Source: Mycobacterium sp. (GTDB lineage: Bacteria > Actinomycetota > Actinomycetes > Mycobacteriales > Mycobacteriaceae). Taken from it: DNA of 64,000 nucleotides. Both the position numbers and the translations under genes were made by a program. The notes under the pieces were generated by a model. That model worked only from the letters and a program-made list of their open reading frames with translations, did no database searches and had not been told where the DNA came from. The DNA is taken from NCBI GenBank assembly GCA_023264735.1, contig JAHFVD010000037.1:1-64000 (forward strand), given 5' to 3'. Shown here one piece after another: positions 17,250 to 26,632 of the stretch (its first letter is position 1; each line of letters opens with the position of its first letter).

Positions 17250-18559
17250 GATCCACCGCCTGGCGGGGTCATCATGCCGCTCAACCCAGCGTCCGGGTTG
17301 GTCGGAACGGCTTCTGCCGGCAACGGCGCTGGATTGTCCGCAGGTGGCGGAATGTTCACGGGCGCGGGGCTGTCCGGTGGTGGCGTGGGCCGGTAGTCGG
17401 GGCGCAGCCAATCTTCGCTGTAGGTCACCTCGTTGGGTCGTGCGGTCGCACCCACAAACGGATTCAGCCCGAACGGCAGGAAGTTGAACTGCCGGTTCTT
17501 CATGATCGGGGCGAGGTACTGAACGCACAGCTTGGCGGACTGTTCGGCGCCGAGCCGCGACGCGGCCTGTATCGCCCCGCACAGGAACGACACCGGGTTG
17601 GCGAAGTTGTTCAGAGCGAGAATGCCGGTGAGCGCGTTCTGTGCGGGCTGGTAGATGTTGGAGAGGTTCTGCGCCGTCGTCGGCCCGATGTGCAGGAACT
17701 GCTGGATCTCATCCCGGCTTTCGCCGAGTGCTGCAGCCAGGACCGCCAGCTGGTCCGAGGTAGTCCCGATCGTCTCGGTGTTCTCGGTCAGAAACCCACG
17801 CACATCCGTCACCGCGGTGTTGAGGTCACCCACCGCCTGGCCGATCTCGTTGGGGGCGTTGCTGACAAGACCGGTCACCGCCGCGAGATTGCCGTTGAGC
17901 ATCCGCATCACATCGGTGCTGGCTTGCAGCGCCGTCACAAGGGTCGACAAGTTCTTGATGGTTCCGAAGATGTCCTTGCTGTGGTCGCCAAGAGCCGAGA
18001 ACGCCTCGGACATCTTGATGATGGCCTGCCGGATGTCGGCGCCCTGGCCGCGCAGGTTGTCCGCGGTGGTGTTGAGAAATGAGCCGAGCGGGCTCACCCC
18101 TCCCGGCTCGGTGGGCTGCAATGTCTGCGTGAGCTTTTCGAGCTGTTCGCGCAGATCGTCCCATTCGACCGGCACGAGGGTCCGGTTCAGCGGGATCACC
18201 GCACCCGGCTTGATGACCGGCCCGCTGGTGTAGGCCGGCGTGAGCTGAATCGCCCGCGCGGTCACCAGGGACGGAGACAAGATCGCGGCCTGGACATCGG
18301 CAGGAACCTTGTACTTCTTGTCGATCCAGAACACCACCTTGACCGACCGAGGCTGGGCTTCGATGGACTCGATCGCACCGACGGGAACACCGAGGATGCG
18401 GATCTCGTCACCGGGGAAGACGCCATTGCTGTTGTCGAAATAGGCCGTCAGGTGAACACGATTCGTGGTGAAGACCGTCCGCAGTAGGAATCCAGCACCT
18501 GCGACCAGAGTGAGCACCAGCGTGAGGGCGACGAGCAGTTTGACGCGACTTCTGTTCAT
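17246..18559 (-). CDS. mceD: MCE family protein MceD
   Basis: 437 residues. Helix at about 8-28, MCE domain starting HLTAYFDNSNGVFPGDEIR (about 37-55) with GVPVGAIESI, then a helical rod to about residue 330 and a proline-rich tail (PTPPPDSPAPVNIPPPADN). Overlaps both neighbours by four bases, consistent with translational coupling of the operon. Confidence 0.9.
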   Translation of the reverse strand: MNRSRVKLLVALTLVLTLVAGAGFLLRTVFTTNRVHLTAYFDNSNGVFPGDEIRILGVPVGAIESIEAQPRSVKVVFWIDKKYKVPADVQAAILSPSLVTARAIQLTPAYTSGPVIKPGAVIPLNRTLVPVEWDDLREQLEKLTQTLQPTEPGGVSPLGSFLNTTADNLRGQGADIRQAIIKMSEAFSALGDHSKDIFGTIKNLSTLVTALQASTDVMRMLNGNLAAVTGLVSNAPNEIGQAVGDLNTAVTDVRGFLTENTETIGTTSDQLAVLAAALGESRDEIQQFLHIGPTTAQNLSNIYQPAQNALTGILALNNFANPVSFLCGAIQAASRLGAEQSAKLCVQYLAPIMKNRQFNFLPFGLNPFVGATARPNEVTYSEDWLRPDYRPTPPPDSPAPVNIPPPADNPAPLPAEAVPTNPDAGLSGMMTPPGGGS

Positions 18560-19833
18560 GACGGCCCCGGTTCGACGAGGAACGGTTGCGGTGTGGGCGG
18601 CGGTCCGACCACAGCGGGCGGCCCAGGCGGAGGTCCACCCGGCGGTGGCGCGGGCAGCGGCGGTCGATACGGGTAGCGGGGATCGCCCGGATTCCCGGTG
18701 ATCGCCTCAGGAAGCGAGAGGTTCGGTTCGCCGCCCTGGCCGGTTCGCGGGAAGGGCACCGGCAGGGGTGGTGTCCCCGGCTGGCCCACCTGCGGATCAG
18801 CTAGCTGTGACGGCAGCAGCACATTGGGGTCGACGCCGAGATCGGAGAATGCGGCATCGACGAAGGGCTGAACGAACTGTCCGGGAAGCAGATTCGCGAG
18901 ATAGGCTTTGAAGAAGGGTCCGGACGACAGCGTCTCCCCGAACGACATCGCGTACGAATTCAGCATCTTCAGCGATTGCTGGATGTTGTCTTTGTATTTG
19001 TTCACCAATGCCAGGACACCGTTGAGCTTGTCGAGCGCCGGTTTCAGTTTGCCCCGATTGTCGGCGACGAATCCGGACAGCTGCTTGGAGACCGCCGATA
19101 GATGGCCGGCGATGGCGTCGAGTGATCCGCTCTGGGTTTGCAGTGTTGCCAGCAGGGCGTTGGTGTCTTTGATCAGGTTCGCGACATCGGAACTACGTTG
19201 GGCCAGAACTGTTGTCGCCTTGTTGGCGTTGGTGAGCAGGCTGCGCAACTCCTGATCCCGCTTGCCAAGGGTGTCAGAGAATCGGGCGACACCTGCCACC
19301 GCGACCTGCAAATCCGCTGGGGTGTCCTTGAAGGTCTCCGCCAGGGTGGACAGTGAGTCGGACAGCTGGTTGGTGTCCAATCCCCTGATCGCGGAGGCGA
19401 CATCGCCGAGTGCATCGGGAAGCTGGTAGGGCGGTGTGGTGCGGTCCACCGGGATGGGACCGTCGAGCCTGCCCTCACCGCGTGGGGTGACTTCGAGGAC
19501 CTTGGAGCCGAGCAATGTCCGGGTCTTGATGGCGGCCTCGGTGCGGTCACCCAGTGGCATATCCTTGTCGACCTCGAAGGTCACGAGGACGCGGTTGCCG
19601 TCCAGTTCCAGATCGGTGACCTGGCCAATCTTGAATCCAGAGACCTGCACAGGGGAATCCACTGCCAGACCGCCGGTTTCGCTGAAGTACGCGGAGTAGG
19701 TCTGCCCGTTGTTGAAGAAGGGCAGGCTTTTGTATTGCAGCGCGCCAACCATCGCGACGGCCACGACGGTGACGCCGATGGCCCCGACGATGAGCGGATT
19801 GCGTTCAGAGAAACTCTTCACTTCGGCGCGCAC
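18556..19833 (-). CDS. mceC: MCE family protein MceC
   Basis: 425 residues. Helix at about 14-32, MCE domain with YSAYFSETGGLAVDSPVQVSG (about 41-61, in part) and GFKIGQVTDLELDG, helical region, then a strongly proline-rich tail (LPAPPPGGPPPGPP). Its start lies 16 bases inside the mceB gene. Proline-rich tails in mceA, mceC, mceD and mceF suggest that several subunits extend flexible arms into the cell wall. Confidence 0.9.
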   Translation of the reverse strand: MRAEVKSFSERNPLIVGAIGVTVVAVAMVGALQYKSLPFFNNGQTYSAYFSETGGLAVDSPVQVSGFKIGQVTDLELDGNRVLVTFEVDKDMPLGDRTEAAIKTRTLLGSKVLEVTPRGEGRLDGPIPVDRTTPPYQLPDALGDVASAIRGLDTNQLSDSLSTLAETFKDTPADLQVAVAGVARFSDTLGKRDQELRSLLTNANKATTVLAQRSSDVANLIKDTNALLATLQTQSGSLDAIAGHLSAVSKQLSGFVADNRGKLKPALDKLNGVLALVNKYKDNIQQSLKMLNSYAMSFGETLSSGPFFKAYLANLLPGQFVQPFVDAAFSDLGVDPNVLLPSQLADPQVGQPGTPPLPVPFPRTGQGGEPNLSLPEAITGNPGDPRYPYRPPLPAPPPGGPPPGPPAVVGPPPTPQPFLVEPGPS

Positions 19834-20846
19834 CTTCCGGTGTCCTGCCCGGCAATTTTGATGTAAACCGGTTGCCCGCCTTTACCGTTCATCTTGAGGA
19901 ACAGATCGCACAGATAGAAGCTGAAGAAGTCGCCATACACCCCTTGCCTGGCAAGTGCGCGGTACGCGTCGGGCAGGGTGGCGAACAGGTGATCGAGGAA
20001 GTCGTAGTCGCCCATCGCCAAACCCGCGACTCGGTCGGTCTGTTCGACGGTGTCCCGCAATGGGGGACGGGCTGCAGACATCAGGTCGGCGATCGAACCC
20101 GCCGCTGCATCGGTGTAGGCGACCGCGTTGGTGATGTCATCGCGCCGGGCCGATAGTCCCTTCACTAGCTCGGACGTGGCCGACCAGGCCTTGTCGAATT
20201 GCTTGTTCTGGTTGGCGAGTGAACCCAGCACGATATTCAAGTTGTGGATGACCTGCCCGATGAGGTCGTCGCGGTCGGCGAGTGTGCTGGTGAACTGCGC
20301 GGTTTGACTCAGGAACGAATTGATGGTGCCGCCCTGTCCCTGGAACGCCTGGATCAGTTCTCCGGTAAGGGCATTGACCTGTTCAGGATCCAGCGCGCGG
20401 AATAGCGGCCGGAACCCGCCGATGAGCGCGTCGAGGTCGACCGACGGGGCGGTCTGGCTGACCGGGATGGTCTGTCCGGGGCGCAGGCGCTTGGTGTCGC
20501 CGGCGCCTTCCTGGAGTTCGAGGTAGCGGTCGCCCAGCGGGTTGTCCCAGCGGATGATCGCCCGGGAGCCGTGGGTCAGGACCACCGTCTGATCCGTGGT
20601 GAATTCGACCGTGACGATGGTGTCGGGCCGAATCGAGATATCGCTCACCTTGCCGACTTCCACGCCGGCGATCCGGACGAAGGCGCCGGACTTGAGCCCG
20701 GTGATATCGCTGAACTCGGCCCGGTAGGTGTCCTGGTCCTGGAATCGCAACTGCGCGAAGATCGCGAAGATCGCGAAGATGCCTAGTACGCAGACCATCA
20801 CGAAGACGGCGAGTCGCCAGACGGCGCCTGCCAGGTTGTCTCGCAC
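19818..20846 (-). CDS. mceB: MCE family protein MceB
   Basis: 342 residues. Hydrophobic helix at about 10-30, MCE domain with YRAEFSDITGLKSGAFVRIAG (about 42-62, in part) and GVEVGKVSDI. The C-terminal FYLCDLFLKMNGKGGQPVYIKIAG region and shorter tail are typical of MceB, which lacks the proline-rich extension. Starts 38 bp after the mceA stop. Confidence 0.9.
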   Translation of the reverse strand: MRDNLAGAVWRLAVFVMVCVLGIFAIFAIFAQLRFQDQDTYRAEFSDITGLKSGAFVRIAGVEVGKVSDISIRPDTIVTVEFTTDQTVVLTHGSRAIIRWDNPLGDRYLELQEGAGDTKRLRPGQTIPVSQTAPSVDLDALIGGFRPLFRALDPEQVNALTGELIQAFQGQGGTINSFLSQTAQFTSTLADRDDLIGQVIHNLNIVLGSLANQNKQFDKAWSATSELVKGLSARRDDITNAVAYTDAAAGSIADLMSAARPPLRDTVEQTDRVAGLAMGDYDFLDHLFATLPDAYRALARQGVYGDFFSFYLCDLFLKMNGKGGQPVYIKIAGQDTGRCAPK

Positions 20847-20884
20847 CTACTTCTCCTTGGTATGAGCTTCGCGACTGGGTCGGT

Positions 20885-22219
20885 TCAAGATCCGGGGGGA
20901 TACGCGGGTCCAGGCGGATACAGCGGAGTGCCGTCGGGTCCGTAGAGGGGGGCACCGTAGGGCGGTGCGCCGGGGTAGGGGACCGGACCGATCGCGGGGA
21001 CGCCGTCCCCGTGTGGTCGCGGCGCTTCCGGCACGCCCTTGGTGACCGGGAACCAGTTGTACAGCCAGGGGTTGCCGGTGCCCGGGTTCGGACGCAAGTC
21101 CAGGCCGGTACCCCAGCCGGTGTTGGTCACCAGTTGGCGAACCGGGAAGTTCTTGGTCGGGTCGGGAAGTGATCCGCAGGACGGCTTGCCGCCAGGACCG
21201 CCCTTGGCGGCGACGATGGGCAGATTGTCCGGATACGTGTAGGGATCTTCGGCCGGCATCAGGGCGGCATCGAGGATGACCGACTTCTTGTTGCCGCCCA
21301 TCGCCTCGAGGCCGCCGTTGTTGAGGAACCACACGGAGCCCTGCAGGGTGCAGGTGAACGTCGGATCGTATTTGTGCAGCAGGTCGGTTGTCGGGACCAG
21401 CGTGTCCAGCAGGTGTACCAGGTCTTTACCGTTGCGGCCCAGCACATTTGCGCCACTCTGGGAGAAGCCGATGCTGTTGAGCAGTGCGGTGTTCAGCTGT
21501 GCGGAATGCTCGGTGATCGTCGTGCTGGTGACACTGGCCGAGTCCAGGATCTTCATGATGTCCGATGCGGCACTGGCGTAGGCATCGGAGAAGCCTTTGA
21601 ATGCGCGCCAGTCCTCGGCGACGGTGTCCATCCGCGGATTGATCGCGAGCAGGACCTGGTTGGCATCGACGGTGGCCTGGCCGATCCGCTCACCCTGCCC
21701 ACGCACGCCGTCGGCGATAGCGCTCAGTGTCGCGTTGAGTTTCATCGGGTCGAGCTTCGTGACGAAACTGCTCAAGTTCTCGAAGACGGTGTTGACCTCG
21801 GTACTGACATTGCGGGACTTCAACACCGTCCCGGCTGAGAGTCGTTGTGGACTTGGATTATCCGGATAGATGAGGTCGACGTACTTGGCGCCGAAAGCGG
21901 TGGTCGCCTTGATCTGCGCGCCGACGTTCTCCGGGATATCGGCGGCGGCCTCGGGATAGATGTTCAGGCGCACAGAGACATTGCGACCGGTTCCCGTCAC
22001 CGAAGCGATCCGACCGACTTGAACTCCGCGGAGCTTGACCTTTCCGCCCGACTCCAGGATCAGACCCGACCGGTCCGAGGTCAGCGTTACCGGTACGAAG
22101 GTCCGGAAGGTGCCGGTGAACAACGTGACGGTCATCAGGACCAGCAAGACGACGATCGCCAGCAGTATGGCCGTCCACCAGGCCGGCTTGATGCGCATGT
22201 TTCTTCGGTCGTCGAACAT
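20885..22219 (-). CDS. mceA: MCE family protein MceA
   Basis: 444 residues. N-terminal helix (about 12-34), MCE domain starting VPVTLTSDRSGLILESGGKV (about 43-62) with LRGVQVGRIASV, and ATTAFGAKYVDL, the hallmark of the cholesterol-uptake porter domain (Mce4-CUP1-type) region. The last 60 residues are rich in Pro, Gly and Tyr. First mce gene, two bases after yrbEB. The subtype (mce1 to mce7) cannot be fixed without alignment, so substrate class (mycolate, fatty acid or sterol) is open. Confidence 0.9.
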   Translation of the reverse strand: MFDDRRNMRIKPAWWTAILLAIVVLLVLMTVTLFTGTFRTFVPVTLTSDRSGLILESGGKVKLRGVQVGRIASVTGTGRNVSVRLNIYPEAAADIPENVGAQIKATTAFGAKYVDLIYPDNPSPQRLSAGTVLKSRNVSTEVNTVFENLSSFVTKLDPMKLNATLSAIADGVRGQGERIGQATVDANQVLLAINPRMDTVAEDWRAFKGFSDAYASAASDIMKILDSASVTSTTITEHSAQLNTALLNSIGFSQSGANVLGRNGKDLVHLLDTLVPTTDLLHKYDPTFTCTLQGSVWFLNNGGLEAMGGNKKSVILDAALMPAEDPYTYPDNLPIVAAKGGPGGKPSCGSLPDPTKNFPVRQLVTNTGWGTGLDLRPNPGTGNPWLYNWFPVTKGVPEAPRPHGDGVPAIGPVPYPGAPPYGAPLYGPDGTPLYPPGPAYPPGS

Positions 22220-22221
22220 CG

Positions 22222-23076
22222 CTAACCGGACAGGTCGAAGTTGCCGGACTGCCCATATACCGACAGCGTGATGATGACGGAGACGAATGCGGCTGCGATG
22301 AGTGAGGTGCGCACCGCGCGACCAACCGCCTCACCGACACCTGCCGGTCCGCCGGTGGCCGTATACCCGTAGTACGTGTGCACGAGCATGACGACGATCC
22401 CGATCATCACGGCCTGGAAGAACGACCAGATCAAGTCGGTGGAGTGCAGGAACGTATTGAAGTAGTGGTCGTACACACCGGTGGACTGCCCGTAACCGAA
22501 GGTGGTGCCCATCCGGGCTGCGAAGAACGAGGCGAGCACCGCAATGCAATACAGCGGCATGACGACGATGATCCCGGCCACCACACGGGTGGACGCCAGA
22601 TAGGCGATCGACCGGATGCCCATCACTTCGAGGGCGTCGATCTCCTCGCTGATGCGCATCGCGCCAAGTTGCGCGGTGGCGCCGGCTCCGATCGTGGCGG
22701 CCAGGCCGATCCCGGCGACGACAGGGGCGATGATCCGGACGTTGGCGTAGGCCGAGATGAAGCCGGTGAGCGCTTCGACACCGATACCAGCCAGTGAGTT
22801 GTACCCCTGGACGGCGATGATCGCCCCCGCCGACAAAGTGAGAAACCCGATGATGACGACAGTGCCGCCGATGACGGCCAAGGCGCCGGTCCCCAAGCTC
22901 ATCTGGGCGATGAGCCGGACGATCTCAAGTTTGTAGTGGACGAACGCGTTTCGGATCTCGGCGATGGTTCTGGTGTAGAACGCCATCTGGAATCCGACGG
23001 ACTCCCAGCCCTTGCCGAGCTCTTTGGCGATACGGCCGAGCCGGCCGAGTCGCTTGCTCGGTCGAGTCGTTGTCAT
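22222..23076 (-). CDS. yrbEB: MlaE/YrbE-family permease YrbEB
   Basis: 284 residues. Typical MlaE permease: amphipathic N-terminus, several membrane helices (about 62-85, 96-120, 160-190, 205-235, 255-275), and the conserved EEIDALEVMGIRSIAYLASTR cytoplasmic loop (about 142-162; Glu-Glu contacts the MceG/Mkl ATPase in this family). Overlaps yrbEA by four bases. Forms the membrane channel of the Mce importer with YrbEA. Confidence 0.92.
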   Translation of the reverse strand: MTTTRPSKRLGRLGRIAKELGKGWESVGFQMAFYTRTIAEIRNAFVHYKLEIVRLIAQMSLGTGALAVIGGTVVIIGFLTLSAGAIIAVQGYNSLAGIGVEALTGFISAYANVRIIAPVVAGIGLAATIGAGATAQLGAMRISEEIDALEVMGIRSIAYLASTRVVAGIIVVMPLYCIAVLASFFAARMGTTFGYGQSTGVYDHYFNTFLHSTDLIWSFFQAVMIGIVVMLVHTYYGYTATGGPAGVGEAVGRAVRTSLIAAAFVSVIITLSVYGQSGNFDLSG

Positions 23077-23882
23077 TTTGCGGCCTCGACGCCGATGGCG
23101 GTCGCGATGACGTTGATGAAGAACAAGGCCATGAAGGAGAGCACGACCGTCTCATTGACCGCGTTGCCGACACCCGCAGGACCACCGCCCACCGAGATGC
23201 CCTTGTAGCAGGCGATCAGGCTGGCTGCGAGTCCGAAGACCGCGGCCTTGCACAGGGCGACGATCACCTCGACCGGACCGACCAGGATGGTCATTCCCCC
23301 GGCGAACGCACCCGGGGTGACGTGCTGCACGAAGACCGAAAAGAGGAAGCCGCCGCCCAGGCCGATGACCGACACGATCGAATTCAGCAGAAGAGCCACG
23401 AGAGTGGCGGCCAGCACCCGGGGCACGACGAGCGACTGGATCGGGTTGATCCCAAGGACCCGCAGCGCGTCGAGCTCTTCGCGAATCGTCCGTGCCCCGA
23501 GATCCGCGCACATGGCGGTGGCTCCAGCACCGGCCACCACGAGCACAGTGACCACTGGGCCGATCTGGGTGATGGCACCCAGCGCGGTGCCGGTGCCCGA
23601 ATAGTCGGCAGCGCCGAACTCGATCAGCAGGATGTTGAGGACGAACACCGTCAGAACGGTGAACGGTATCGACAACATGATGGTCGGCACGATCGACACA
23701 CGTGCCACGAACCAGCTCTGCAACAGGAACTCACGCCAGGCGAACGGTGGCTTGAACATCAGCACGAAGGTGTCGAGACACATCGCGACGAAGCCGCCCA
23801 CCGCGATTGCTGGTTTCGACACAGCCGACACAGCGCCACGGGTCAGGCTTCGCTGAGGCGTTGCCGGAGCAACTTGCCCCAT
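23073..23882 (-). CDS. yrbEA: MlaE/YrbE-family permease YrbEA
   Basis: 269 residues, first gene of the mce operon. Shows the family loop IREELDALRVLGINPIQSL (about 134-152) and five to six helices. The ATG at 23882 has a GGAGG site five to six bases upstream, the strongest ribosome-binding site in the operon. A TATAAT box lies 80 bp upstream (23963-23968). The ATPase MceG is encoded elsewhere in mycobacteria, and none is in this window. Confidence 0.92.
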   Translation of the reverse strand: MGQVAPATPQRSLTRGAVSAVSKPAIAVGGFVAMCLDTFVLMFKPPFAWREFLLQSWFVARVSIVPTIMLSIPFTVLTVFVLNILLIEFGAADYSGTGTALGAITQIGPVVTVLVVAGAGATAMCADLGARTIREELDALRVLGINPIQSLVVPRVLAATLVALLLNSIVSVIGLGGGFLFSVFVQHVTPGAFAGGMTILVGPVEVIVALCKAAVFGLAASLIACYKGISVGGGPAGVGNAVNETVVLSFMALFFINVIATAIGVEAAK

Positions 23883-24297
23883 CTTGACCTCCGATCGTGG
23901 GGTGGCCTTCGACTTCGGAACAGTGTGACGCAGGTCTCTTTTACATGCAACAAAGAACGTACATTATATTTTGTCCATTTCGCAATCCCCAAAGTTGCGG
24001 CGCCCACGCACCGAGCACAGGGCGTCCGAGCAGGTATCTAGCTATTTAGAGCTTAAGCGTCTCATAAACATACATCAAGTCGCACGCGGTGCAAAGCAAC
24101 TTCCAACTCCCCGGTTCGCGCAGGGAAAGCGGGTCGGGCTGGACAAATTTTAATCTATTTTTGACTAAAATAGCAGAGGGTCGGCCCAGTTGGGCAACAA
24201 CTTTCCCGATCATCGGGCCCCCGGGGTGAGCGGGGCCGAAGCGGCCCGTAGGCCCATGATGCGAGGGCAGTTCGAGGCCTCTATATATGCGCTGCCG
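23883..24297. promoter_or_regulatory. 415-bp AT-rich regulatory region upstream of the mce operon
   Basis: No credible gene: the short frames inside have no start-site or codon support. The half nearest yrbEA (23935-24175) is much more AT-rich than its surroundings. It contains a minus-strand TATAAT (23963-23968) with TTGGGG 18 bp upstream, giving a leader of roughly 70 bases. A 25-bp imperfect palindrome lies at 24147-24171. The rest (24180-24297) is ordinary GC-rich spacer. Confidence 0.5.
24147..24171. promoter_or_regulatory. imperfect AT-rich palindrome, possible TetR operator of the mce operon
   Basis: ATTTTA at 24147-24152 and TAAAAT at 24166-24171 flank a 13-bp centre; nine of twelve pairs are symmetric. 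It lies between the TetR gene ending at 24298 and the mce promoter. Regulators such as Mce1R, Mce2R and Mce3R control other mce operons from similar positions; binding here is inferred. Confidence 0.35.
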
Positions 24298-24951
24298 TCA
24301 GGCGGAGGTTTCCTCGGCCCCGCTGCGGTACGTATCGCTCACGGTCACGCCGTACAGGAAGCTGCGGATGCGCTCGGCAAACAGCTCCTTCACCGTCAGA
24401 TCGTTGGCCTGAATCGCCTCGGCGAGGTTGGGAAACTTGTCCGGATCAAACGGGGGGAACTGCGCGGTCCGGCCGCGGGGCATGCGGACCGCCTCGGTGA
24501 GGACCGCCCCGACGCACAGCGTCTCCATGCCGTCCAGGATCTGTGCGTGCAGGTGCACGGGCACTCCTGAGTCGCTGAGGAACTGCGCCGCGTCCTCGAA
24601 GCTGCCAATCAACGTCTCGCGCGGGAGATGTTCGATCAGCACCGATGCCGCGTTGCGGTGCCGGAGGACGGACTGTCGGAAGTTCAATGCCAGGCTGACG
24701 AAGTACTCGGGCCAGTCCGGGCCGGGTGCGCGCCGTGGCTTGATCACCGACTTGCCGGCGATATGCCGCGCGACGGCCGTCAGGATCGCGTTCTTGTCGG
24801 CGAAGTGGTGGTAGAGCGACGGCGCCCGGACCCCCATGTGTGCGGCGAGGCGCGGCAGGCTGAATGCGTTCAGCCCCTCGGAATCGATGATCGCGATCGA
24901 GGCGTCGACGGCAGCGCTACGGCTGATCAGTGGCTTGGACGGCCGGGCCAT
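24298..24951 (-). CDS. TetR-family transcriptional regulator
   Basis: 217 residues from the ATG at 24951 (GGAG nine bases upstream); a GTG at 24972 is an alternative. Helix-turn-helix: ALSLPRLAAHMGVRAPSLYHHFADK-type segment at about 28-52 (sequence FSLPRLAAHMGVRAPSLYHH), then a TetR_C-type ligand domain. It lies upstream of the mce operon in the same orientation and next to the aldehyde-dehydrogenase operon. It is the nearest candidate regulator both for the mce promoter and for the TATAGTCGTAAGG-like motifs at 26588, 30504 and 30763. Confidence 0.88.
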   Translation of the reverse strand: MARPSKPLISRSAAVDASIAIIDSEGLNAFSLPRLAAHMGVRAPSLYHHFADKNAILTAVARHIAGKSVIKPRRAPGPDWPEYFVSLALNFRQSVLRHRNAASVLIEHLPRETLIGSFEDAAQFLSDSGVPVHLHAQILDGMETLCVGAVLTEAVRMPRGRTAQFPPFDPDKFPNLAEAIQANDLTVKELFAERIRSFLYGVTVSDTYRSGAEETSA

Positions 24952-25029
24952 GTCAGCGAGCTCCGAGCTCACGGGAGAACTGCCCGGCCGCTGCTCGCAT
25001 GGGCGTCACTATACCGAGCGCGATGGCGT

Positions 25030-26556
25030 TCAACGGGGAGCTTCCTGGCCCCGGCCCAAGCGTCGACGCCAGTCGTGAGCGCCGAGCAGGCGAACCGCGC
25101 GGGCGATCAACCGCGACCGCGCCGGAATGATCGGGTACCACAGCAGTTCGGATTTCATCGCGACGCGTTCGGAGACCACCGACTGCTGGCGGCAGTATTT
25201 GAGCACTCCCTGCGCGCCGCCGAAGCGGGTGCCAAGTCCCGAATTCTTCCAGCCCCCCATGGGAATCGGCAATTGAAAGGTGGCGACAAGTGCGTTGTTG
25301 ATCGACACCGAACCCGCTTCGATCCGGCGCGACAACCGATCGGCCTTGTGCCGGTCGCGAGTCCACAGGCTCGAACTCAATCCGTACTCGGAGTCGTTGG
25401 CCAAGGCGATCGCCTCATCGGCGTTGGCTACCCGCATGATCGCCACTGTCGGACCGAACGTCTCCTCGCGCATGCACCGCATGCTGTGATCGACGTCGAC
25501 CAGCACCGTCGGCTCGTAGCAATTGCCTTGTCCCCGTTTACCTCCGACCAGAATTCGGGCACCCTTGGCGACGGCGTCCTCGACGTGCGCGGAGACGATG
25601 TCGACCTGGGCTGAGGTCACCATCGCGCCGATGTCGCACGAGAAGCTTCCCGGTGCGTCCGTTCCCTGGCGAAGCGCCCGTACCTTCTCGGTGACCAGCG
25701 CGACGAACTCGTCGTAGACCGGGGCTTCCACGTAGATGCGCTCCACACCGATACAGGCCTGGCCCGAGTTGGTCATCCCACCCCACACCGCGCCGGAAGC
25801 GGCGCGTTGCAGATCGGCGTCGGCGAGCACGATCAGCGCGTCCTTGCCGCCAAGCTCGAGGCTGCACGGAATCAGCCGCTCACCGCAGCGCGCCGCGATC
25901 GCGCGACCGGTGCGGACCGACCCGGTGAACATCACCATGTCAACCTGATCGACGACGGCGGCGCCGGTGGCGCCGGAACCCGTGGCGGCAGCCAAGACCG
26001 GGGGAGCGCCGATCTCCTCGCGCCAGCCGCGGACGACCTCGGACCACGTCAATGGCGTGACCTCGGAGGGTTTGGACAACACCGCCGCGCCCGCGACCAG
26101 CGCCCCCACCACGTCCATCATCGGGCCGGCGAGTGGACCGTTCCACGGCGTGATCAGGCCGACGAGCTGGTGCGGCCGAACCTGGACACGTAACCGCCGC
26201 AAGGCATTAGCCGGGCCCGCCGGCTTGACGTGCCGATCCGCAAGGAACGCTGGGGCGTTCTTGGTGAAGTAGTTGATCACGTCGACGGCGACCGACATCT
26301 CCATGGCGGCGTCGGCCCACGACTTGCCGGTCTCCTGCTGAACCAACCGCAACAGCCGCTGCTCGTTGTCGAGCAACCAATCCAGCCAGCGCAGCAGATG
26401 AGCGCTGCGGCCCCGCGGGCCCAACGCCTCCCACGCCGGCTGTGCCCGGCGGAGATCGGCGCACAGCGTTGCGACCTGTGCGGCATCGAGATCTGAGACC
26501 TCCCCGAGAACCTCGCCGTCGGTAGGTCGCCGGACAGTGATCATCGGCCCAGACAT
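25030..26556 (-). CDS. NAD(P)-dependent aldehyde dehydrogenase (succinic-semialdehyde-type)
   Basis: 508 residues from the ATG at 26556 (GGAG seven bases upstream; the longer frame to 26586 lacks one and overlaps the operator). Catalytic residues are present: Glu235 in LELGGKD and nucleophile Cys268 in NSGQACIG; TPWNGPL and FTGSVRTGR are the cofactor strands. The C-terminal 50 residues (SELLWYPIIPARSRLIARAVR) are a basic amphipathic tail of the FadALDH/YdcW type and may bind membranes. Likely oxidises an aldehyde produced by the P450/SDR genes nearby. Confidence 0.9.
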   Translation of the reverse strand: MSGPMITVRRPTDGEVLGEVSDLDAAQVATLCADLRRAQPAWEALGPRGRSAHLLRWLDWLLDNEQRLLRLVQQETGKSWADAAMEMSVAVDVINYFTKNAPAFLADRHVKPAGPANALRRLRVQVRPHQLVGLITPWNGPLAGPMMDVVGALVAGAAVLSKPSEVTPLTWSEVVRGWREEIGAPPVLAAATGSGATGAAVVDQVDMVMFTGSVRTGRAIAARCGERLIPCSLELGGKDALIVLADADLQRAASGAVWGGMTNSGQACIGVERIYVEAPVYDEFVALVTEKVRALRQGTDAPGSFSCDIGAMVTSAQVDIVSAHVEDAVAKGARILVGGKRGQGNCYEPTVLVDVDHSMRCMREETFGPTVAIMRVANADEAIALANDSEYGLSSSLWTRDRHKADRLSRRIEAGSVSINNALVATFQLPIPMGGWKNSGLGTRFGGAQGVLKYCRQQSVVSERVAMKSELLWYPIIPARSRLIARAVRLLGAHDWRRRLGRGQEAPR

Positions 26557-26587
26557 GGTTGCTCCGTTGCATTCGTCAACTGCCATT

Positions 26588-26607
26588 TATCTAAAATCGT
26601 AAGGTTT
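26588..26607. promoter_or_regulatory. operator-like motif A upstream of the aldehyde dehydrogenase
   Basis: TATCTAAAATCGTAAGGTTT. Its last 11 bases, TCGTAAGGTTT, are identical to the site at 30763-30783. It lies 32 bp upstream of the 25030-26556 gene on the minus strand. Confidence 0.45.
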
Positions 26608-26632
26608 ACCGCCGAACGGATGCAATGGGTGA

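Noticed and set aside
17250..17582. upstream extension of mceE
   Set aside because: Fully overlaps mceD in another frame; the lipoprotein signal peptide starts at 17249 with an ATGA overlap.
14667..23882. naming the operon mce3 because Mce3R is in the window
   Set aside because: The operon is 34 kb from mce3R, has its own TetR next to it, and motif reading alone cannot separate mce subtypes.
23070..24041. 323-residue plus-strand frame opposite yrbEA
   Set aside because: Antisense to yrbEA and the mce leader; no ribosome-binding site and extremely His/Asp/Glu-rich.
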